From Microbotryomycetes sp. JL201 (Eukaryota > Basidiomycota > Microbotryomycetes): a stretch of 64,000 nt of DNA. Both the position numbers and the translations under genes were made by a program. Position 1 is the first letter of the stretch, and every line of letters starts with the position of its first letter. The notes beneath the pieces were generated by a model. It searched no databases. It saw only the letters and a program-made list of their open reading frames with translations, and was not told the DNA's origin. Below, piece after piece: positions 20,760 through 33,736 of the stretch. The stretch is from positions 124,001-188,000 of the forward strand of contig JAQYUZ010000013.1 of assembly GCA_033819885.1 (NCBI GenBank). The letters are read 5' to 3'.

Positions 20760-23756
20760 TCATTCGTCATCGTCAATCGTCCGCAGAGTGAAAGCGCTGT
20801 CCTTGTGCTTTGTTTGCCTCGCCGTTTCTCTGGACGGCAGCTCGTCCTCCCGGATATCCTCTTCGTCCGCCCTAGCTTTCCTCAGTCTGACGAGCAACAT
20901 TGAGCAGAAACTGACGACAAACACGCCAGCGCCGACCCAGAAAATTGTCTCTGGCGCCGTACCGACTGTCGAAATGAAAATCGATCCAAACAATAAAGGA
21001 CCGATGATTGAGCTCATGACGCTCGACAAGACCGACAAGCTGGCGAAAAGGCGACCTGCGTCTCGAGGAGAGGCGTGTGCAAGGGCGAGACTTTGAATGG
21101 CTGGCATTGCTCCGCCGCCGAGGCACGAGAACGCAGTGGCGGCCAAGAATCGAGCAGGCGATCCGCCGTTCAGCGCGAGCATGGCGTACGCTATCATGTC
21201 AATGGCCATCGAGATTCGAGCCAAGAACAAGTCAAAACCTGAATTCGACGAGTGTCAGCTGCGTGTCTGAAACACAGATTTGCATGACTGACGGGAATCA
21301 TGGACAACTCGGAGCCATGTCTCTTCCTTGTCCCATGCCTTTTGTTCGTCTGAAAGCTCGTTCGGATCGCCAGCCGTATCATGCTCAGGCCGAGGACGTG
21401 AAGGCTTCGGAGGGGGTTTTCGAAGCAACTTGATGAATGTCGGCAAAAGGACAATGAGGACGATGACGCGACAGACGCCGAGGAAGCTGAGATACTTTCC
21501 ATTCTGCTCGTAGCCCCAGTCAAAGACATTCGAAGCGTACACTGCATATGAGATCGTTAGGAAGCAGCTTTCAAACATTTCCAAGAAAGCTCACGAAGCT
21601 TGAACGCAATCATGGCCTGATCGGAGACGTTGGAACAATCAGCGCTGGAGTAGCCATCTAGCTCAATGTCTCGCTCTCTCACCATTGCGAGACCGTAGCA
21701 GCCGGCCGCGATACCAATCTTGACGAGAGAAAAGTCCCACCCTTGGGCTGGTTTGCCCATTGCATCAATGACTGGTCTATCTTCTTCCGATTCGTCCAGT
21801 GCCCTTTTGCGAGGTAACAACATCTTGAGCGGTTTGAGAAAGCTCCATGGTCTGACTGCCAACCGTCTCCCTTTGGTAAATATGACAGCTGCCGGTCCTC
21901 GCTCGCGAGCTGCGGCGTCTTCCTCTTTATCTTGCTCTTTGCGCTTCTCGAGCTCGACTCGGTGGCGCTCTCGCGCTTCGTACTGTCGCTCTTTCGTAAG
22001 CGATTCGGGCACGAAAGCAAGAGCGACGATGAGGTACAACAGGTGCATGACCAGCGCGGCATAGAATGGAGCCAACACATTGCCGCTCGCCTTGATAAGA
22101 TAGGCTCCAAGCAGAGGGCCGGCTGCGATTCCGAGAAACATCATGCCTCTGTTCGCTTCTGCGTCAGCCACACTCGAAGACAATGATGGCATGGTGGACG
22201 AACCCTAGGACAGAGAATATACGTGCACTGCAGATGCACAAGGTAAGCGCATTTACACGTTGGTGCCGCGCGCGGCTTACCGAGACCCCGCTTCAGTGCA
22301 ATCGGACAAATAGGCGTTTCCGGTAGCTTGTGCGGTGCTATGGCACAGACAACGTCAGCTTTCGCTCAAGTCTACTCCTTGCTGGCTGATGCTTACGCAA
22401 AACCGCCCAGCAAGCCGTCGAGAATAGGTCCCATGAAGAGGAAGCGGTAGCCGACGACGTCGTGGAAGGCAACAGTCCTGCGGTGACCCTGATCAGCGAA
22501 GGTTCAGGCACCGTATGTCAGTGTACGTACACGAGAAAGACAATATCCATCAAGTTAAGTCCGAGGAGGGCGGCTCCCAGCACAGGCTTCCTGCCGTGGC
22601 GGTCCGACAGCGATCCCCACCAGCCGGTTGTGAGCGCCGATAGGCAGCCCATTACAAATGTCAGGAGCGTGTTCTGCGGGTATCAGCCCAGTCAGTGCCA
22701 ATTGGTCGAGAAGCCTTGTGGAGCATAGACGTGCCAGCGATGTGACAGCCTTTGAAACTGTTGCCGATTTGTGGCATTGCTTCATCCATGACTCGTCGTC
22801 GCCTGAATCGTCGATAACGAGTTTCCACCGCGATGATCGAGCTGGAGGCGCCGGGATCGGCAACTCGGACGGCTGGTGCGGCTGAGGTAAGTCTATATCC
22901 TCTGGAGTGGACAGGGACTTTGCGATGAAGGCTTGCACAACATCGACATCCCTAGAGCTTGAGTGATACAAGGTCGCTGTCATGCTTGGCGGCAAACGCG
23001 ACCGACCTGGATCAACTGGTGGTGGCACGACCACGGGATCGCGCGCCGGCATGGTTTGCTGTGGTCCGATGGCCTTGCAGACGAGCTGATAATAGATCTC
23101 TAGCTTCGGACTCGAGGTTGCGCTCATTGACAGCGTCATGATGAGCGTCCCTGGGATGAACCAGATTGGCGAGGGGCGCTTGTGCCATGGTAGGCGGTCT
23201 CGCTTGCGGTGTCCTGCAGGTCATTGGCGTTAGAGATACGAGTCTCGACCGAACACAATGTTTGCACTGACGCGATCGCGAGCTCGATCCTGTCGAAGCA
23301 ACAGGCATGGATCGTCAGCACTCGCTCTGGGAGGTCACGTGCCGCTTCGCCGCTCGGCTGCTGCCACCTCGCGGTCAGCGCTCGAGGCGGCCGCATGGAC
23401 TGACGGCTCGGACGCGCGAGATCGTCGTCGCTGAGCTCGCTTTCTGTGTCTTGACCATTCAGTAGTGACTCTGACTCGTCTCTGGCGAGTGCCGAATGTG
23501 TTGTGTGGTGCTCGGATCGGGTGCCGTCGTCTGTCAGCACTTGTAGCAACGACGGGCGCGGACTGTGGCTCGCAGACCGCCGTTGGCCATCTGACGGGCG
23601 CAGAGACTGGTTGTGTGGATGCAATAGTCTGTCCGCGAGTACGCTTGGCGGCGTCTCGTACACGGCTTCCTCCGTATTGGCGCTCGGAGGCAACGTCTGC
23701 TCAAACAGATCGGGCTCGACAGGCCTCTCGGCGCGCTCTTGCGGGTGCGCCGCCAT
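20760..23756 (-). CDS. MFS transporter (TetA/ZRT-like, drug:H+ antiporter type)
   Basis: Membrane transporter with 12 predicted helices spread over about eight exons. The first 130 residues are a disordered cytosolic head (Ser/Glu-rich). The first membrane segment is WFIPGTLIMTLSMS, followed by KLEIYYQLVCK, as in tetracycline-resistance-like fungal MFS proteins. Motif A appears as GWWGSLSDRHGRKPVLG. Further pieces are VVGYRFLFMGPILDGLLGGF, ATGNAYLSDCTEAGS and GMMFLGIAAGPLLGAYL (motif C-like). A basic central loop (EARERHRVELEKRKEQ) follows, then the C-terminal half ending SIIGPLLFGSIF and FVVSFCSMLLVRL, with an acidic tail. Junctions I checked use GT-AG. The exon between the head and helix 1 (around 23150-23280) could not be phased with confidence. 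Substrate unknown. Its start is 245 bp from the divergent GEP4 start. Confidence 0.8.
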
Positions 23757-24001
23757 CGTGATCTGGATCGAAGCGTGCGATGTGCTATCGCTCGCGTGCA
23801 CGGAAGCGCTGTGTGGCGAGCAGTCGGCGGACGGAGGGGGGCAGCGATCGCTTGCGCAGCGTTGGCCTGTTTGACCTCGGCACTGACGACATCTTTGCTC
23901 GGACTGCCTCGCAACAGCTTACATTTCGTCAAATTTCAGGGATCATATTGTTGATCGCCGTAATATACACTGCACTCTATCAGTCTCGCTCGCGGAACGA
24001 C

Positions 24002-24902
24002 ATGGCCAACTGGGCCGGCATTGGAGCGTCACTGCAGGCTATACTTCGACCTCGCATCTTGCAACCTACACTCAAAGTGCCAAGCATTGCATCCTTGCGC
24101 TTTGATGCGCTCAAACAGCGAGGGATCACCGGCATTGTCATCGACAAGGACAATTGCATCGTCAGTAGGCTCCCTAGCTGCACCACATTTACTCAGCAAG
24201 CTGACTTGACCGAGTTCAGACAAGACCGCTCGTCGACGATCTCGATCCGTCTCTGCACAACGCGTGGCATGATCTCGTCGCGACCTTTGGCCCTGAAAAT
24301 GTGCTCGTTGTGTCAAACTCGGCAGGAACGCTCGCAAAAGATTCAATGCTGTTACAAGTACAACCGCAAGCTTCACTGACTGCTTGCGAGAGAATGCTGA
24401 CCACGAAATCGCTCATGACCAGGCCGAGTCCGTCAGCCGAAACCTAAGAGTGCCTGTGCTTGTACACAAGACGCCCAAGCCAGGCAAAGCGTGCGCTACT
24501 GCTGTCATCAACCACTTTTCGCCTTCTTCAGCACGAGGCTACAAGCCATCACAGGTGGTGTGGTCCGCAAGAGCTCGAGCCGGAACCGGCAGTCCGCACG
24601 AGAATCTACCTAGACCGACGCCGGAACCCAATCCTAGACTACTGGTCGTCGGAGACCGAGTGACAACCGACATGGTACTGGCGCACCGGATAGCGAGCCT
24701 TCGAAAAGATGATTCACAAATACGCACCGTGTCTGTCTTGACGACAAAGCTGCTCGCAAGAGAAGGGCTGGGCACCATGTTGATGAGATGGCTCGAGAAG
24801 GCTGCTGTAACTCTGTACGAGCGGCGCCATCGGACGCGGACAAGAGATAAAGAAGACTGGACAGACTGCATTTTTGTAGAATCCAAATCGTCATGGAGGT
24901 AA
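24002..24902 (+). CDS. GEP4: Mitochondrial phosphatidylglycerophosphatase Gep4
   Basis: HAD phosphatase that dephosphorylates PGP to PG in mitochondrial cardiolipin synthesis. Exons 24002-24160, 24220-24357, 24423-24902 give 258 aa, all phase 0 and GT-AG. It starts MANWAGIGASLQAILRPRIL, close to the Gep4 N-terminus, and continues VPSIASLRFDALKQRGITG. HAD motifs are in order: DKDNCI (motif I, nucleophile Asp), VLVVSNSAGT (motif II Ser), KPGKACATA (motif III Lys), and GDRVTTDMVLAHR (motif IV Asp). About 30 residues lie between motif III and IV (SARARAGTG...), slightly longer than in yeast. The tail is basic. An open frame upstream to 23780 would cover the divergent MFS 5' region, so I start at the conserved MANW. 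Confidence 0.9.
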
Positions 24903-25238
24903 TGTATGCATTCATCAGACAACATTTGTGAACAATCTCCTGCTGCAACGATGGCGAACAGAAGCACCCACGTCATCTTCACGTGACTCCGGTCCGATTC
25001 GGCTCCGTGCTCGGCACCCCGCAGTCATTCACTGTGACTCATTTCGCCGCCGGCACAACGGACCTGACAAGCTTTGTGGGACTTCTGAGCACCGGGTCTC
25101 GCATCGCCGAGGACAAGAGCCGGACGCCAAGGAGTCGGCTCGCACAGCCCACTGTCCAGAGCCTGTCCGTCGCAGGTCTATAGCCAACTTTAGCCCCACC
25201 CTTCCTTGCTATTTCTTTCTCCTTCCTGCTCGAGAGAC

Positions 25239-27289
25239 ATGCCACCTTCTTCAGTCACCAACACGCTCGTAGCAGACGAGAACCAACTACATCACCGTGA
25301 TTCGGGCGAGCATTCGTTCCCATCGAAAGGCAAAGGTCATGTGCCTCCGGCTCTCGACCCCCCTCAAGCGAGCACGTCGTTCCTCGAAAATGGATCAAGA
25401 AGCCTCAAGAATATTGATCGGCCATTCTTTGTCATGATTGATCCCCACAAAGGTGGCTTGGTCGGCGCGATTCAAAAGCTGGACCAAGAACTCGTCGCAG
25501 CTGGTCACGGGAAGCTCATTTCGGGCAAAAATCCCTTCACTTGGACAGGTCGAACCGTCTTGCCTGGAGAAGTCGGATTGTACTCTCATGGAGCTGTTCC
25601 TCGTATCATCCTTCAGCCTGGACGATATCCGACTTTCCCTTTGGGATGGTGGTGGGCTCGCGACTGGCATAGGACGCAAGAGCTCGCATCCACCGTCTTT
25701 TCGTTCAACGGTTTAATCTGGGCTCAGGTCAGCCAGAACCAAGCGGCAGTCGTCTGCGATCCATCGAATCAAGTTTTTATCCTCAAGAGTGGGTTTCAGA
25801 AATGAATGGCTTGTCTGACTTTGCGTGACTGAGTTGTTTCTGTGACAGACGCCGGCTTTGCTGCCATGTCGCTCGAAGGATCTTATCGAGTACTCAGTGT
25901 CGTCGACACGGTCAACCTCAAGGTCCCGGTGATAGATCCGCTCGGCGGTACAAAGGAAGCGAGGACCCTGGGACACTACGAACAGTAAGTTCCTCGTTCG
26001 GCCATATGGCATTGTAAAATCTCAGTGTTTTTATTCTGCAGAGTCGAGATGGTCACAAACGACAAGAAGTTCGTGGTCGCCACATTCCTCGGTGAGACTG
26101 TGACAAATAAGACTTGGGAAGCGAGTGAGGCACTGACAGAGCTCCTTCAGACATCCCTGCGAACAATTGCGCTATTCTTCAACGCGGAGATGACCTGGAG
26201 ATGCTGCCCGCCGGACAACATTGCATCACGACTCCGAATGTGACCATCCGAGGCTACTTCAGTCGTGGAGAGAACCAGCTCGAGGTGCAAACTCGCGACA
26301 TGTACACTCGGGACCAAGTACCTCTCCAGCTCCGCATGTTCCTGAGATGGCAACTTATCGACCCGCTCAAGCTGTGCTACCATGGTCAGCTTGAACTTGT
26401 AACGAGCGGCAAGTCACGTCGCTGATTTTGTCTTGCAGGCTACTCGACGCCTTATGCCGCGCTTCAGGACAAGACGCTATCTGTGCTGACGCAACTTGTC
26501 AGCCATCGTGAGCTGTTCCTAATTCAAGACTAGAGAAACGTTCACTGATGCTCCTGATGCCACAGTCGAATACGCCAGTCTCGTGAAGCAGCGTGCTTTT
26601 GCGGCAGGCGACGACATTTCTTCCGGCAACACGAACGAGAACGCTGCGTTCCTTGATGCCCTCCGGACTCGAGCCATGGACGAGCTTGAACATGCCGCTC
26701 GAGAGTACGGTATCACGCTGAAAGAAGTTGCTGTGCTGGACCGACAATTCAAGGGCAAGATTGCAGAGCAAATGGACAACTTGACCACCAGGTCATTGCA
26801 AGCTCAGGTCGAGGCTTCCAACGTCGACAGGGAAAACATGAATCGAGTCAGAGCGCAAGAAGGTCAGCTCCAGGTTGCTCAAGTGCAAGCTCAGCAGCGT
26901 CAGGTGAGATTGCTTCCCGAGCAAGGTCTTGCATGAGCTGACTCGCAGGCTTTCCTCAGACCGAGGCAGACGCGATGGCGTATACGACACTTGCCGAGGC
27001 ACGCGCCAAAGCTGAAGCCATCACGATCAAAGCTCGCGCCGAGGCAGAAGCAATGTGTATAGCAGCAGAGGCAGAAGCACGGGCGATCGAAGCACGAAAC
27101 ACTGCAGACTCGAACGTCAAAGACTCTCAAGCTCGTGCCATGCAATTGGCAAGAACAGAAGTCCAGCGCGTGTCGGCTTACGGTAGCAAGACTGTCTTCG
27201 TGCCGACTAGCGAGGCGACGGGCGTCAGTCAGAACCTCGTGGCGGGTTACGCAATCGCAAGTGGCGTTTCGGCTCGGTCTAATCAATAG
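25239..27289 (+). CDS. SPFH/Band 7 domain protein
   Basis: Multi-exon gene; the splice sites I placed are GT-AG (for example AAGA/gtgggt to cag/ACGCC). After a polar head of about 65 residues come a hydrophobic segment containing DRPFFVMIDPHKGGLVG and a beta-rich block (GEVGLYSHGAVPRIILQPGRY, TVFSFNGLIWAQVSQNQ). The SPFH core is next: VQTRDMYTRDQVPLQLRMF, LRWQLIDPLKLCYHG, then a DELEHAAREYGITLKEVAVLD strand-helix. It ends in a long Ala/Glu coiled coil (ARAKAEAITIKARAEAEAM) like those of flotillin and prohibitin relatives, and a short C-terminal segment (NLVAGYAIASGVSA). SPFH proteins form membrane-associated rings. I cannot assign it to stomatin, flotillin or prohibitin, and its head lacks a clear signal peptide. 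Confidence 0.8.
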
Positions 27290-27744
27290 TCCGCGGTAGA
27301 TTGGAGACCATGTATAGTACTCAGTTCAATGCAAATCTAATTGTCGGTGCAACTAGCTCGTTTATGATTCAACACGCCGACCCGGTTGGGGTCGAAGAGT
27401 GCAAATGCAAGTCGGGGGCGGGAACAAATTCCTGATGATAGACTTGCAAACCCAAATCGGCGTCCATGCCCTCATGCTCACGGCCTGAGCAGCGGTTGCA
27501 AGCGTCCAGTCAGCGAGGCAGCATTGACTCAAGGTCGAAAACGCGTGTCGGTCGAGGGCCTTACGAGGATTGCAAGGTGTTTTTCAACGTCCGAATCGCA
27601 AGCTCGTTCGGATCAGCCTCACATCAGGAATGATTTACTGTATCAGGAATGATTTGCTGTTCAAGACAACCGAGCATTGACGGGTACAGCCATGTCATTT
27701 CAAAGGTCGGATCGAATGATAAATCGAGATGCAATCTCTGTACA
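27290..27744. other. Convergent intergenic region with a 19-nt tandem repeat
   Basis: About 450 bp between two convergent gene ends. At 27623-27660 a 19-nt unit (ATCAGGAATGATTTACTGT) occurs twice in direct tandem with one mismatch. No other structure is visible. Short open frames at 27386 and 27649 lack any recognisable content. Confidence 0.5.
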
Positions 27745-28792
27745 TTACGTCTCGTCCATCGCAGATGTGTCTGTACTCTGTTGTGGAGGAGCCGCTTCCT
27801 CGATTGTCTGAACCGCCTTCTTGGACTTTCTTCTAGACCTGACTCGCTTCCTCTTCTTCTTCTCTGTGATTGCTACCGACTGGTTTCCTTGAGCTGGATT
27901 TGGCATTGTTTCTGACGCCTCATTTGATCTGTCTCCGAGTGGCTGATTTGGGACGGCGAGATGTTTCTTGCTCCGCCGAGCAGGCCGTTGCGATCTACAA
28001 GCCATTTGACCGTTAGCTGCATTCAACTGATAATAAAGCATGACTAACGTGAAGCCGGGAAACTTTGCAAGAACTCTGGACGGCTTGATTGTCAAAACGA
28101 CGACAAGGAATGGCGTGTGTCGCATTCGGGGTCTGTACAGCGTTGTGATCAGTCACCTCGTAGTGTGTTCAAACTCGAACCAGGCCCACCGCTTGTTGGA
28201 CCCAGCCAGACCTCCAAGCCATTGCAATGCGAGTCGTTCTTGCCTTGCCTCGTCCGATTCTTCCTGTCCGTCGCTAAACCCGACGTCCTCGAGTGCACCG
28301 AGGTACATATACTGATACAATCCGAGACCTTGCTTGCGCTTGCCCTTTTTGTCTGCCGGATCGTCGATGGGCGTGAATTGTCGTTTGATGATTTCGGCAA
28401 CGGAGACGAGTTTGGCGAGAGTTGCGCTTTGGGTCGCGGATGCTTTTTTAGGCGGTGTCTCCACCTGACTCGGGTCAGGAATTGGAAGAGGTGCTGCCGT
28501 GGACGTGCTCGGCTGTGTTGAAGTGAGAGGCCCGTCCGACGAACGACAACTTGGCCCTGTCAAAGGCAGAGTGTGCAATACGACAGGCACTGCAGGAGCC
28601 AGCTGCATACGAAGGGTCAGTTAGATAACAATCCATTGCAGAAAATGAGAACGAGAGCGTGCTCGCCTTGAGTTGGTCTTGCGCCTGTTGGATCAGCTTG
28701 TTCATCGCAGCCTGCATCGTCACGCGAAGCTCATAGTGCTCGAATGCGTCCGGTAAAAGCGTTTTAAGAGTTGTGTTGCCCTCGTGCGACAT
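27745..28792 (-). CDS. Alba-like nucleic-acid-binding protein (Rpp25/Pop6-like)
   Basis: Four exons. The first is 28667-28792, the second begins at 28602, and the later junctions are ACTACGAG/gtgact and GGCTTCAC/gttagt. The N-terminal piece LLPDAFEHYELRVTMQAAM and, later, SATLAKLVSVAEIIKRQF fit the Alba fold (AxxKAVxVAEIIKR), as does the hairpin strand TPFLVVVLTIKPS. A disordered Ser/Pro insert of about 50 residues sits between the first strand and the helix. The tail is strongly basic (KKKRKRVRSRRKSKK) and probably nuclear. Fungal Alba-like proteins of this type are subunits of RNase P/MRP; for this gene that is inference. The first intron (28603-28666) begins GCGAGC after AAG. No GT in the neighbourhood gives a workable frame, so it is a GC-AG intron. 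It is divergent to the BRCT gene, 132 bp away. Confidence 0.6.
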
Positions 28793-28924
28793 TGTCAAAG
28801 GTCGGCTGTCGATGACGTCTCTCGCAAAGACGCGTCGAAAACGCGCCGCGCGTCGCGCGCAGCTCTTGTCCACTCGAGCGCCTCATCCACGGCCCAAGAC
28901 GGACACTCGAGCGCGCATACAAAC

Positions 28925-31900
28925 ATGGCTCCTTTCAGCAAAGGCCGGTTCCCGCCAGGCAAGAAGGGTATGCGCCAGAACAATGGCAAAAAGCCAAGTA
29001 TTCGCTTGAAGCCCAGGCCAAACGCGCCCGCTCATGTGACAGCAGCAGCGAACGGGGACGGACAACGCGGCTTACGGGACGGAATGGATACAGAGAATGA
29101 CGACGATGAACAGTCTGCCGCTGAAGATGAGGAAGACGAGGGATCCAAGCCGCTCGCAGGCGTCGTCTTGACCGTCTCTGGCTGTGGACAGTACAAGACG
29201 GCATTGCTCGACTTGGCAGAGCAGCTCGGAGCAGTATCAGACATCAACATGACGCACGAGACGACCCACTTGATCACGGACAGCGCCGGATCGCCCAAAT
29301 ACGAGGTTCGGTGGCACAAGAATCTCAGACGGTGCCTTGCAGCTGACATTCGGGTTTCGCGCATGTTCAGATGGCGGTCAAGCGACGATTCAAGATCATG
29401 ATGCCGTCTTGGCTCGAGGCTGTGCGGCAGCGATGGACTTCGGCAGAATCTCTCGATTTGGATCAGGTGGGGCAGCTCTCGCCTACGGAAGCGTCTTGCG
29501 CTGACAGAAGGCGTTTATCAGATATATGAAGAGCATAAATTCAAGCCTTTTCAAGGCGTCGTGCTGTCTCTGACACAATTCCAGTCGGGTCCGTCGCCAC
29601 TCGTTTCTTTCATCAAACACTTACATTGACCTTCTCTTAACAACTCTAGGCCCATACAAGAAGGAGCTTATGATGAAGTTGGCCGGACTCGGCGCAGACG
29701 TGCGCAATAAACTATACAAGGAAGCTACTCACCTGGTCGTGGCTTCATCGACCTCGCCTCATTCGCCACAACAGAATCAAGCCAAGCTCGAATCTGCTCT
29801 TCAGCTGCAAGCAGAATTCCCTCGATTGGCCATCGTTTGGGAGAAATGGCTGAATGAAGTCATCAATCTTGGCGGTCAACTCAAAGAACGACAAGATTTT
29901 TGGACGTGGCAACGGGGCATCGACGAGCCTGAAGACGATCCGCTTCAGGAGTATCCATTAGAGGAAAGGAGCAAGAAAAGGCTTTTGCCCCAGAATTCGA
30001 CAGTCTTGACGGTATTGACTGATCAAAACGACCCGCTGATGCCGGCGCACAAAAAGGCAAAGACCAGACCAGCATTGCATGAGGACAATGTTGAGGCTCT
30101 GATCGAAAGATACAGGGCGAACGAGGCTGGGCCGTCGACCGCTAAGCCTGTCGAAGAGCCCAAAGCTATGACGATGGAGATGCGAGCGGAAGGCATGGCG
30201 TTGGGCGCACGAAGCAAATCCGTCATCAAGGCGCTTGCAACGAGCAAATCGGCTGTCTTGTCTACCTCCAACGAGGCGCGCGCCCGACAGGCTAAGCAGC
30301 TGAAGCCACGATCAATGCTCAATCCAAATGCGTCTGCAAAAGATGATTCGGCATTCTTTGAAGAAGTTTCGGAAATCGTGAATGACGAAACGAGAATAGA
30401 GGACGTTCGCCAAGCATATTTGGCCACCTCCACTGTTGCTACAGACGAGAGTCTGTCAATACTTAGTGGCGTCAAAGTCTGGCTCGGTCTGAGAGATGCA
30501 GCGATGAATTCGAAAGCCGCACAGCTGGTCTCCGATTTGGGTGGGGATGTGGTCAACGACATACAGAGCGCAATGAGGGTAATCGTCGACGTGACAAGGT
30601 GAACAAGGCGCTTGAGGGTTCCCGTCACAAAGCTGACTGATGATATTCGCAAGTCCCTGGCCGGCGGAAGTCGAGATGAGTGACGATCGAGTCCGGACTG
30701 CAGTTTGGTTTCAGCACTACTGCGACTTGTCAGACTCGACTCAGGCCGATGCATGCCCGCTCGCTCGACCTTTGGCATATGAAGGGGCCATCGATGGTGC
30801 TCGCAAGCTCAAATTGTACTTTTCGCAATCTTACGTGGACGACAGTAGCCGAGATCACGAGCGTACGCATGTGCAACAGTTCTGTGAACACTATGGCGAG
30901 TTCGGCGAGTAGAGGTAGCATGTCGAGACTGACATTACATGCATGCAGGGTTCCGACGGGTCGACGCTCTGCGAACGACTGTCACCCATTTTGTACATCC
31001 GCTAGGCGACTCTGGTGACCTGCTTGATGACCCTCGCCGGGAGGAGATGGAACGGCACGGCATCGAGATCGTTGGGATGAACTTTATGAGGCGGTGGATC
31101 GCATCTCACAGTAGGCCGATCGTCGCCAGGCTGCCGCCACGAACAGCATCCACTGGTGTGACATCAAAAATTAAAAGCGAGGTCCGAACAGAATTTGCCC
31201 GCAGCGACTCCAAAGGTGAACTACTTGGACATTGCAAGGTCATGTTCACACCCAAAATTTCTGTAAGCGGGCGAACGTTTTCCTCTCTGCGGCAGTGTCT
31301 CAGACAGTTCGGTCTCATTATAGTCATCAGAGCGACAAAGATTGGCCGACTTGGCAGTCGAGCTGGGAGCAACTCATGTTAAAGCACTGGAGGACGATCC
31401 GACACATCTCATTCATATCGGCTCACGAGTGAACGACTTGAGCGCGCTTGTCAAGCAAGCGCGCAAAGCTGGCGTTCATGTCGTCCATCCAGCTTGGATT
31501 GAAAAGGTCGGTCCGAAAAGGTTGTGCGCGTCAACCGGACTCAACCCACATCTTGCGCAGTGCTACGCGGACGACGCTTGCGTCAAAGAAGCCGAATTCC
31601 CGCACACACTCGACCCGAGGAAAGGCTTGCAACTGAGCGGCTTTGTCTCGTCTCAGGTCGGCGACCATCAAGAACCTTCTACAGATGATACAGGTCTAGA
31701 AGTGGATGCGGCGCAGCTGAGATTGCGAGCATCTCAGGACAGGAAAACTCGAGAAAGGCCAAGTCCCGTTGTTCTGGAGAGCATGACCAACATTCCTCGC
31801 GCGACGAACAAGGCCAACGAAGCGCGTACCGTCACAAGATCTCCGTCGCCTCTAGGGGATGAGGGAAGTCGGGCTGCAGCGGCGGCAATTCTGCAATCGA

Positions 31901-32581
31901 CTGCCCGCAACGCTTCTGCGACGATTCCCTCGCCAAAAATGTCTCCGATCGCACGAACGGGCCGTTCGAGCACTCCAGAGTCGCCGGCTGATGGTGATTT
32001 GGAGACTGTCGGCAACGTTGCTGCGCCATCAATGGCGGAACAAGCATATTCAGCAGCAGCTCCGACGTCAAAGACTTTGTTGAAGGAACAAACGTCGCTC
32101 TTGCTCGCACAACTTGCCAAGGACAGCCATGTCAACAAGCAGAGTCGGACCGTGCGGAGAAAGGTAAGGGAGCGACTGATGCTATAACAACATACGTATT
32201 GAGCTGACTTGGGTTATTGTTCAGCCGAATCATACAGGATCGACGGCTTCACCTACGACCAATATTCTGTCGGGCGCAGTTGGTAGTCCACATGCCGAAC
32301 CCAACTTTATACCTCCTCAAACGTTCATTAGGAATCGTTTACCCGATGTGTTCGATAATCTCGACACTCAGAGCCAAACGATGCATGACGAGTCGTTGTA
32401 CGTCAAGTTTGAAGATCCTGAAGAAGTCAAGGCGAGGGAGGAGATTCGTAGAAAGTTGGATTTGGGTGGCAAAGGAAGCAAGCGATCACCTAGGTCGTCA
32501 AGGTTTGGTAGGAAAACTCAAGAGACTCAGGGCGATGATTCGCAGACTCCGTTGCGCAGAAGTTCTCGCAAGAGTCGATGA
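28925..32581 (+). CDS. Four-BRCT checkpoint/replication protein (Dpb11/Rad4/TopBP1-like)
   Basis: About 1,080 aa in several exons. The basic start MAPFSKGRFPPGKKGMRQ is followed by an acidic run. BRCT1: LAGVVLTVSGCGQYKTALLD to HETTHLITDSAGSPKYE and, across a splice, MPSWLEAVRQRW. BRCT2: KPFQGVVLSLTQFQSG to ATHLVVASS and AIVWEKWLNEVINLGG. BRCT3: LSGVKVWLGL to VTHFVHPLGD and GMNFMRRWIASH. BRCT4: from CKVMFTPKISVSG to THLIHIGSRV and HVVHPAWIEK. A long Ser/Pro/Thr-rich C-terminal region follows, with a basic end (SRFGRKTQ). Two N-terminal BRCTs plus two more is the layout of yeast Dpb11 and fission yeast Rad4, scaffolds that bind phosphorylated Sld3/Rad9 in replication initiation and checkpoint signalling. 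Orthology is likely but not proven. Confidence 0.75.
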
Positions 32582-32709
32582 GGGTTATGTTTGCATATGG
32601 TGTACTGTCCTGTTGTGGTGTCGTGCTATTTATTGCATTGCATGGGTATCGAACTGTAGTCACAAGGGTACACACAACATTGAGGCAATCTTGAGGGAAT
32701 TCGAAACAA

Positions 32710-33736
32710 TCACAAACTGCGAACATCTCTGGGTAACTCCTCCTGCTCCTCGGTCGCTTGACCTGCACCTCCAATCACCTTGCGGAACGTCGCTTTTGCG
32801 TCGTCGTTCAAGTTGAGCTTTTGGATTTCCTCTTCGATCGTTCCCTGCATGTCTGCCGTTGGCGGTCTCCTCTGCTTGATACCCTTGCTCAGGAATGGAC
32901 TCCGTTCGGCAAGCAAGTCGGCAAGCAAGTCGATGTAGGTCTTGAGAGTCGAATGTCTGGTCAGTGCGGCTAGTGCAGCCTCGATAGGCTCGTTATCTGC
33001 GACGCCATATTGGTGACCGGCCCGATCTAAAACTCGAGCGGCCGCATAAGCCAACGTGGCTGCCGTAGGCTGACAAACGAGTTTGTTCCTTAGATTCGTT
33101 CGCGAAAAGATGTCAACTTTGTCCAAAACTCACTCTCGTCTTGTACACCCGAGCCCATTCGACGACTTCTTTGTCAACCTCGTCCAGCTTGAGCGCACTC
33201 CTCATGACGGCGTCCAACACTTGCACGTCTTCAATCGAAGCCGATCCATCTTTGCTCAGCGACCTATGTTCTCGACCAGCTTCGTTCCCGTGTCGGTCGT
33301 TCAAGAAATCTAAACCTCGTCGCTTGACCAGATCGTATCGACCGAGCAAGTAGTAATGCTCGAGGGCAAACAGCTCTGGTCGTACTGTAGGTCTCGGACC
33401 TTCGTATGATTGCGTAGATTCCTCGTCGAGATACCACTGTGTATCATTCAAGTGACTGGATGTCAGTTTACACCGCCGCCTCGCAAAGAACCGCGGGCAT
33501 CCTGACGAGCCAATGAGAGCTGTATGCGAGCAAGCTTGGCTCGATGGCGACCAGATCTATACTTGTAGACGAACCTGAGGCTCTTCCATTTTGGCTTTGT
33601 ACGATGATGCGGCCAGACGGGCGGCTTCAATCCTTCGATCGCGCGCCGTCTGCGCGTCGTCCGGGCCACCTTGATCATCATCAGACGAGTCGTACGTCGG
33701 TAAAGACTGCAGCAAGTCGCTGGTCGTTGACGTCAT
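32710..33736 (-). CDS. Small protein of unknown function
   Basis: The first exon is well defined, 33575-33736 (54 codons): MTSTTSDLLQSLPTYDSSDD then ARDRRIEAARLAASSYKAKM. Later exons carry an alpha-helical region: FALEHYYLLGRYDLVKRRGL, VLDAVMRSALKLDEVDKEVV, then AYAAARVLDRAGHQYGVA, EAALAALTRHSTLKTYIDLL, and a C-terminal helix (EEEIQKLNLND) ending at 32710. The join between exon 1 and the helical part (33450-33520) could not be phased by eye. The pattern of short paired helices looks TPR-like, but I recognise no family. It is tail to tail with the BRCT gene (128 bp). Confidence 0.55.
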
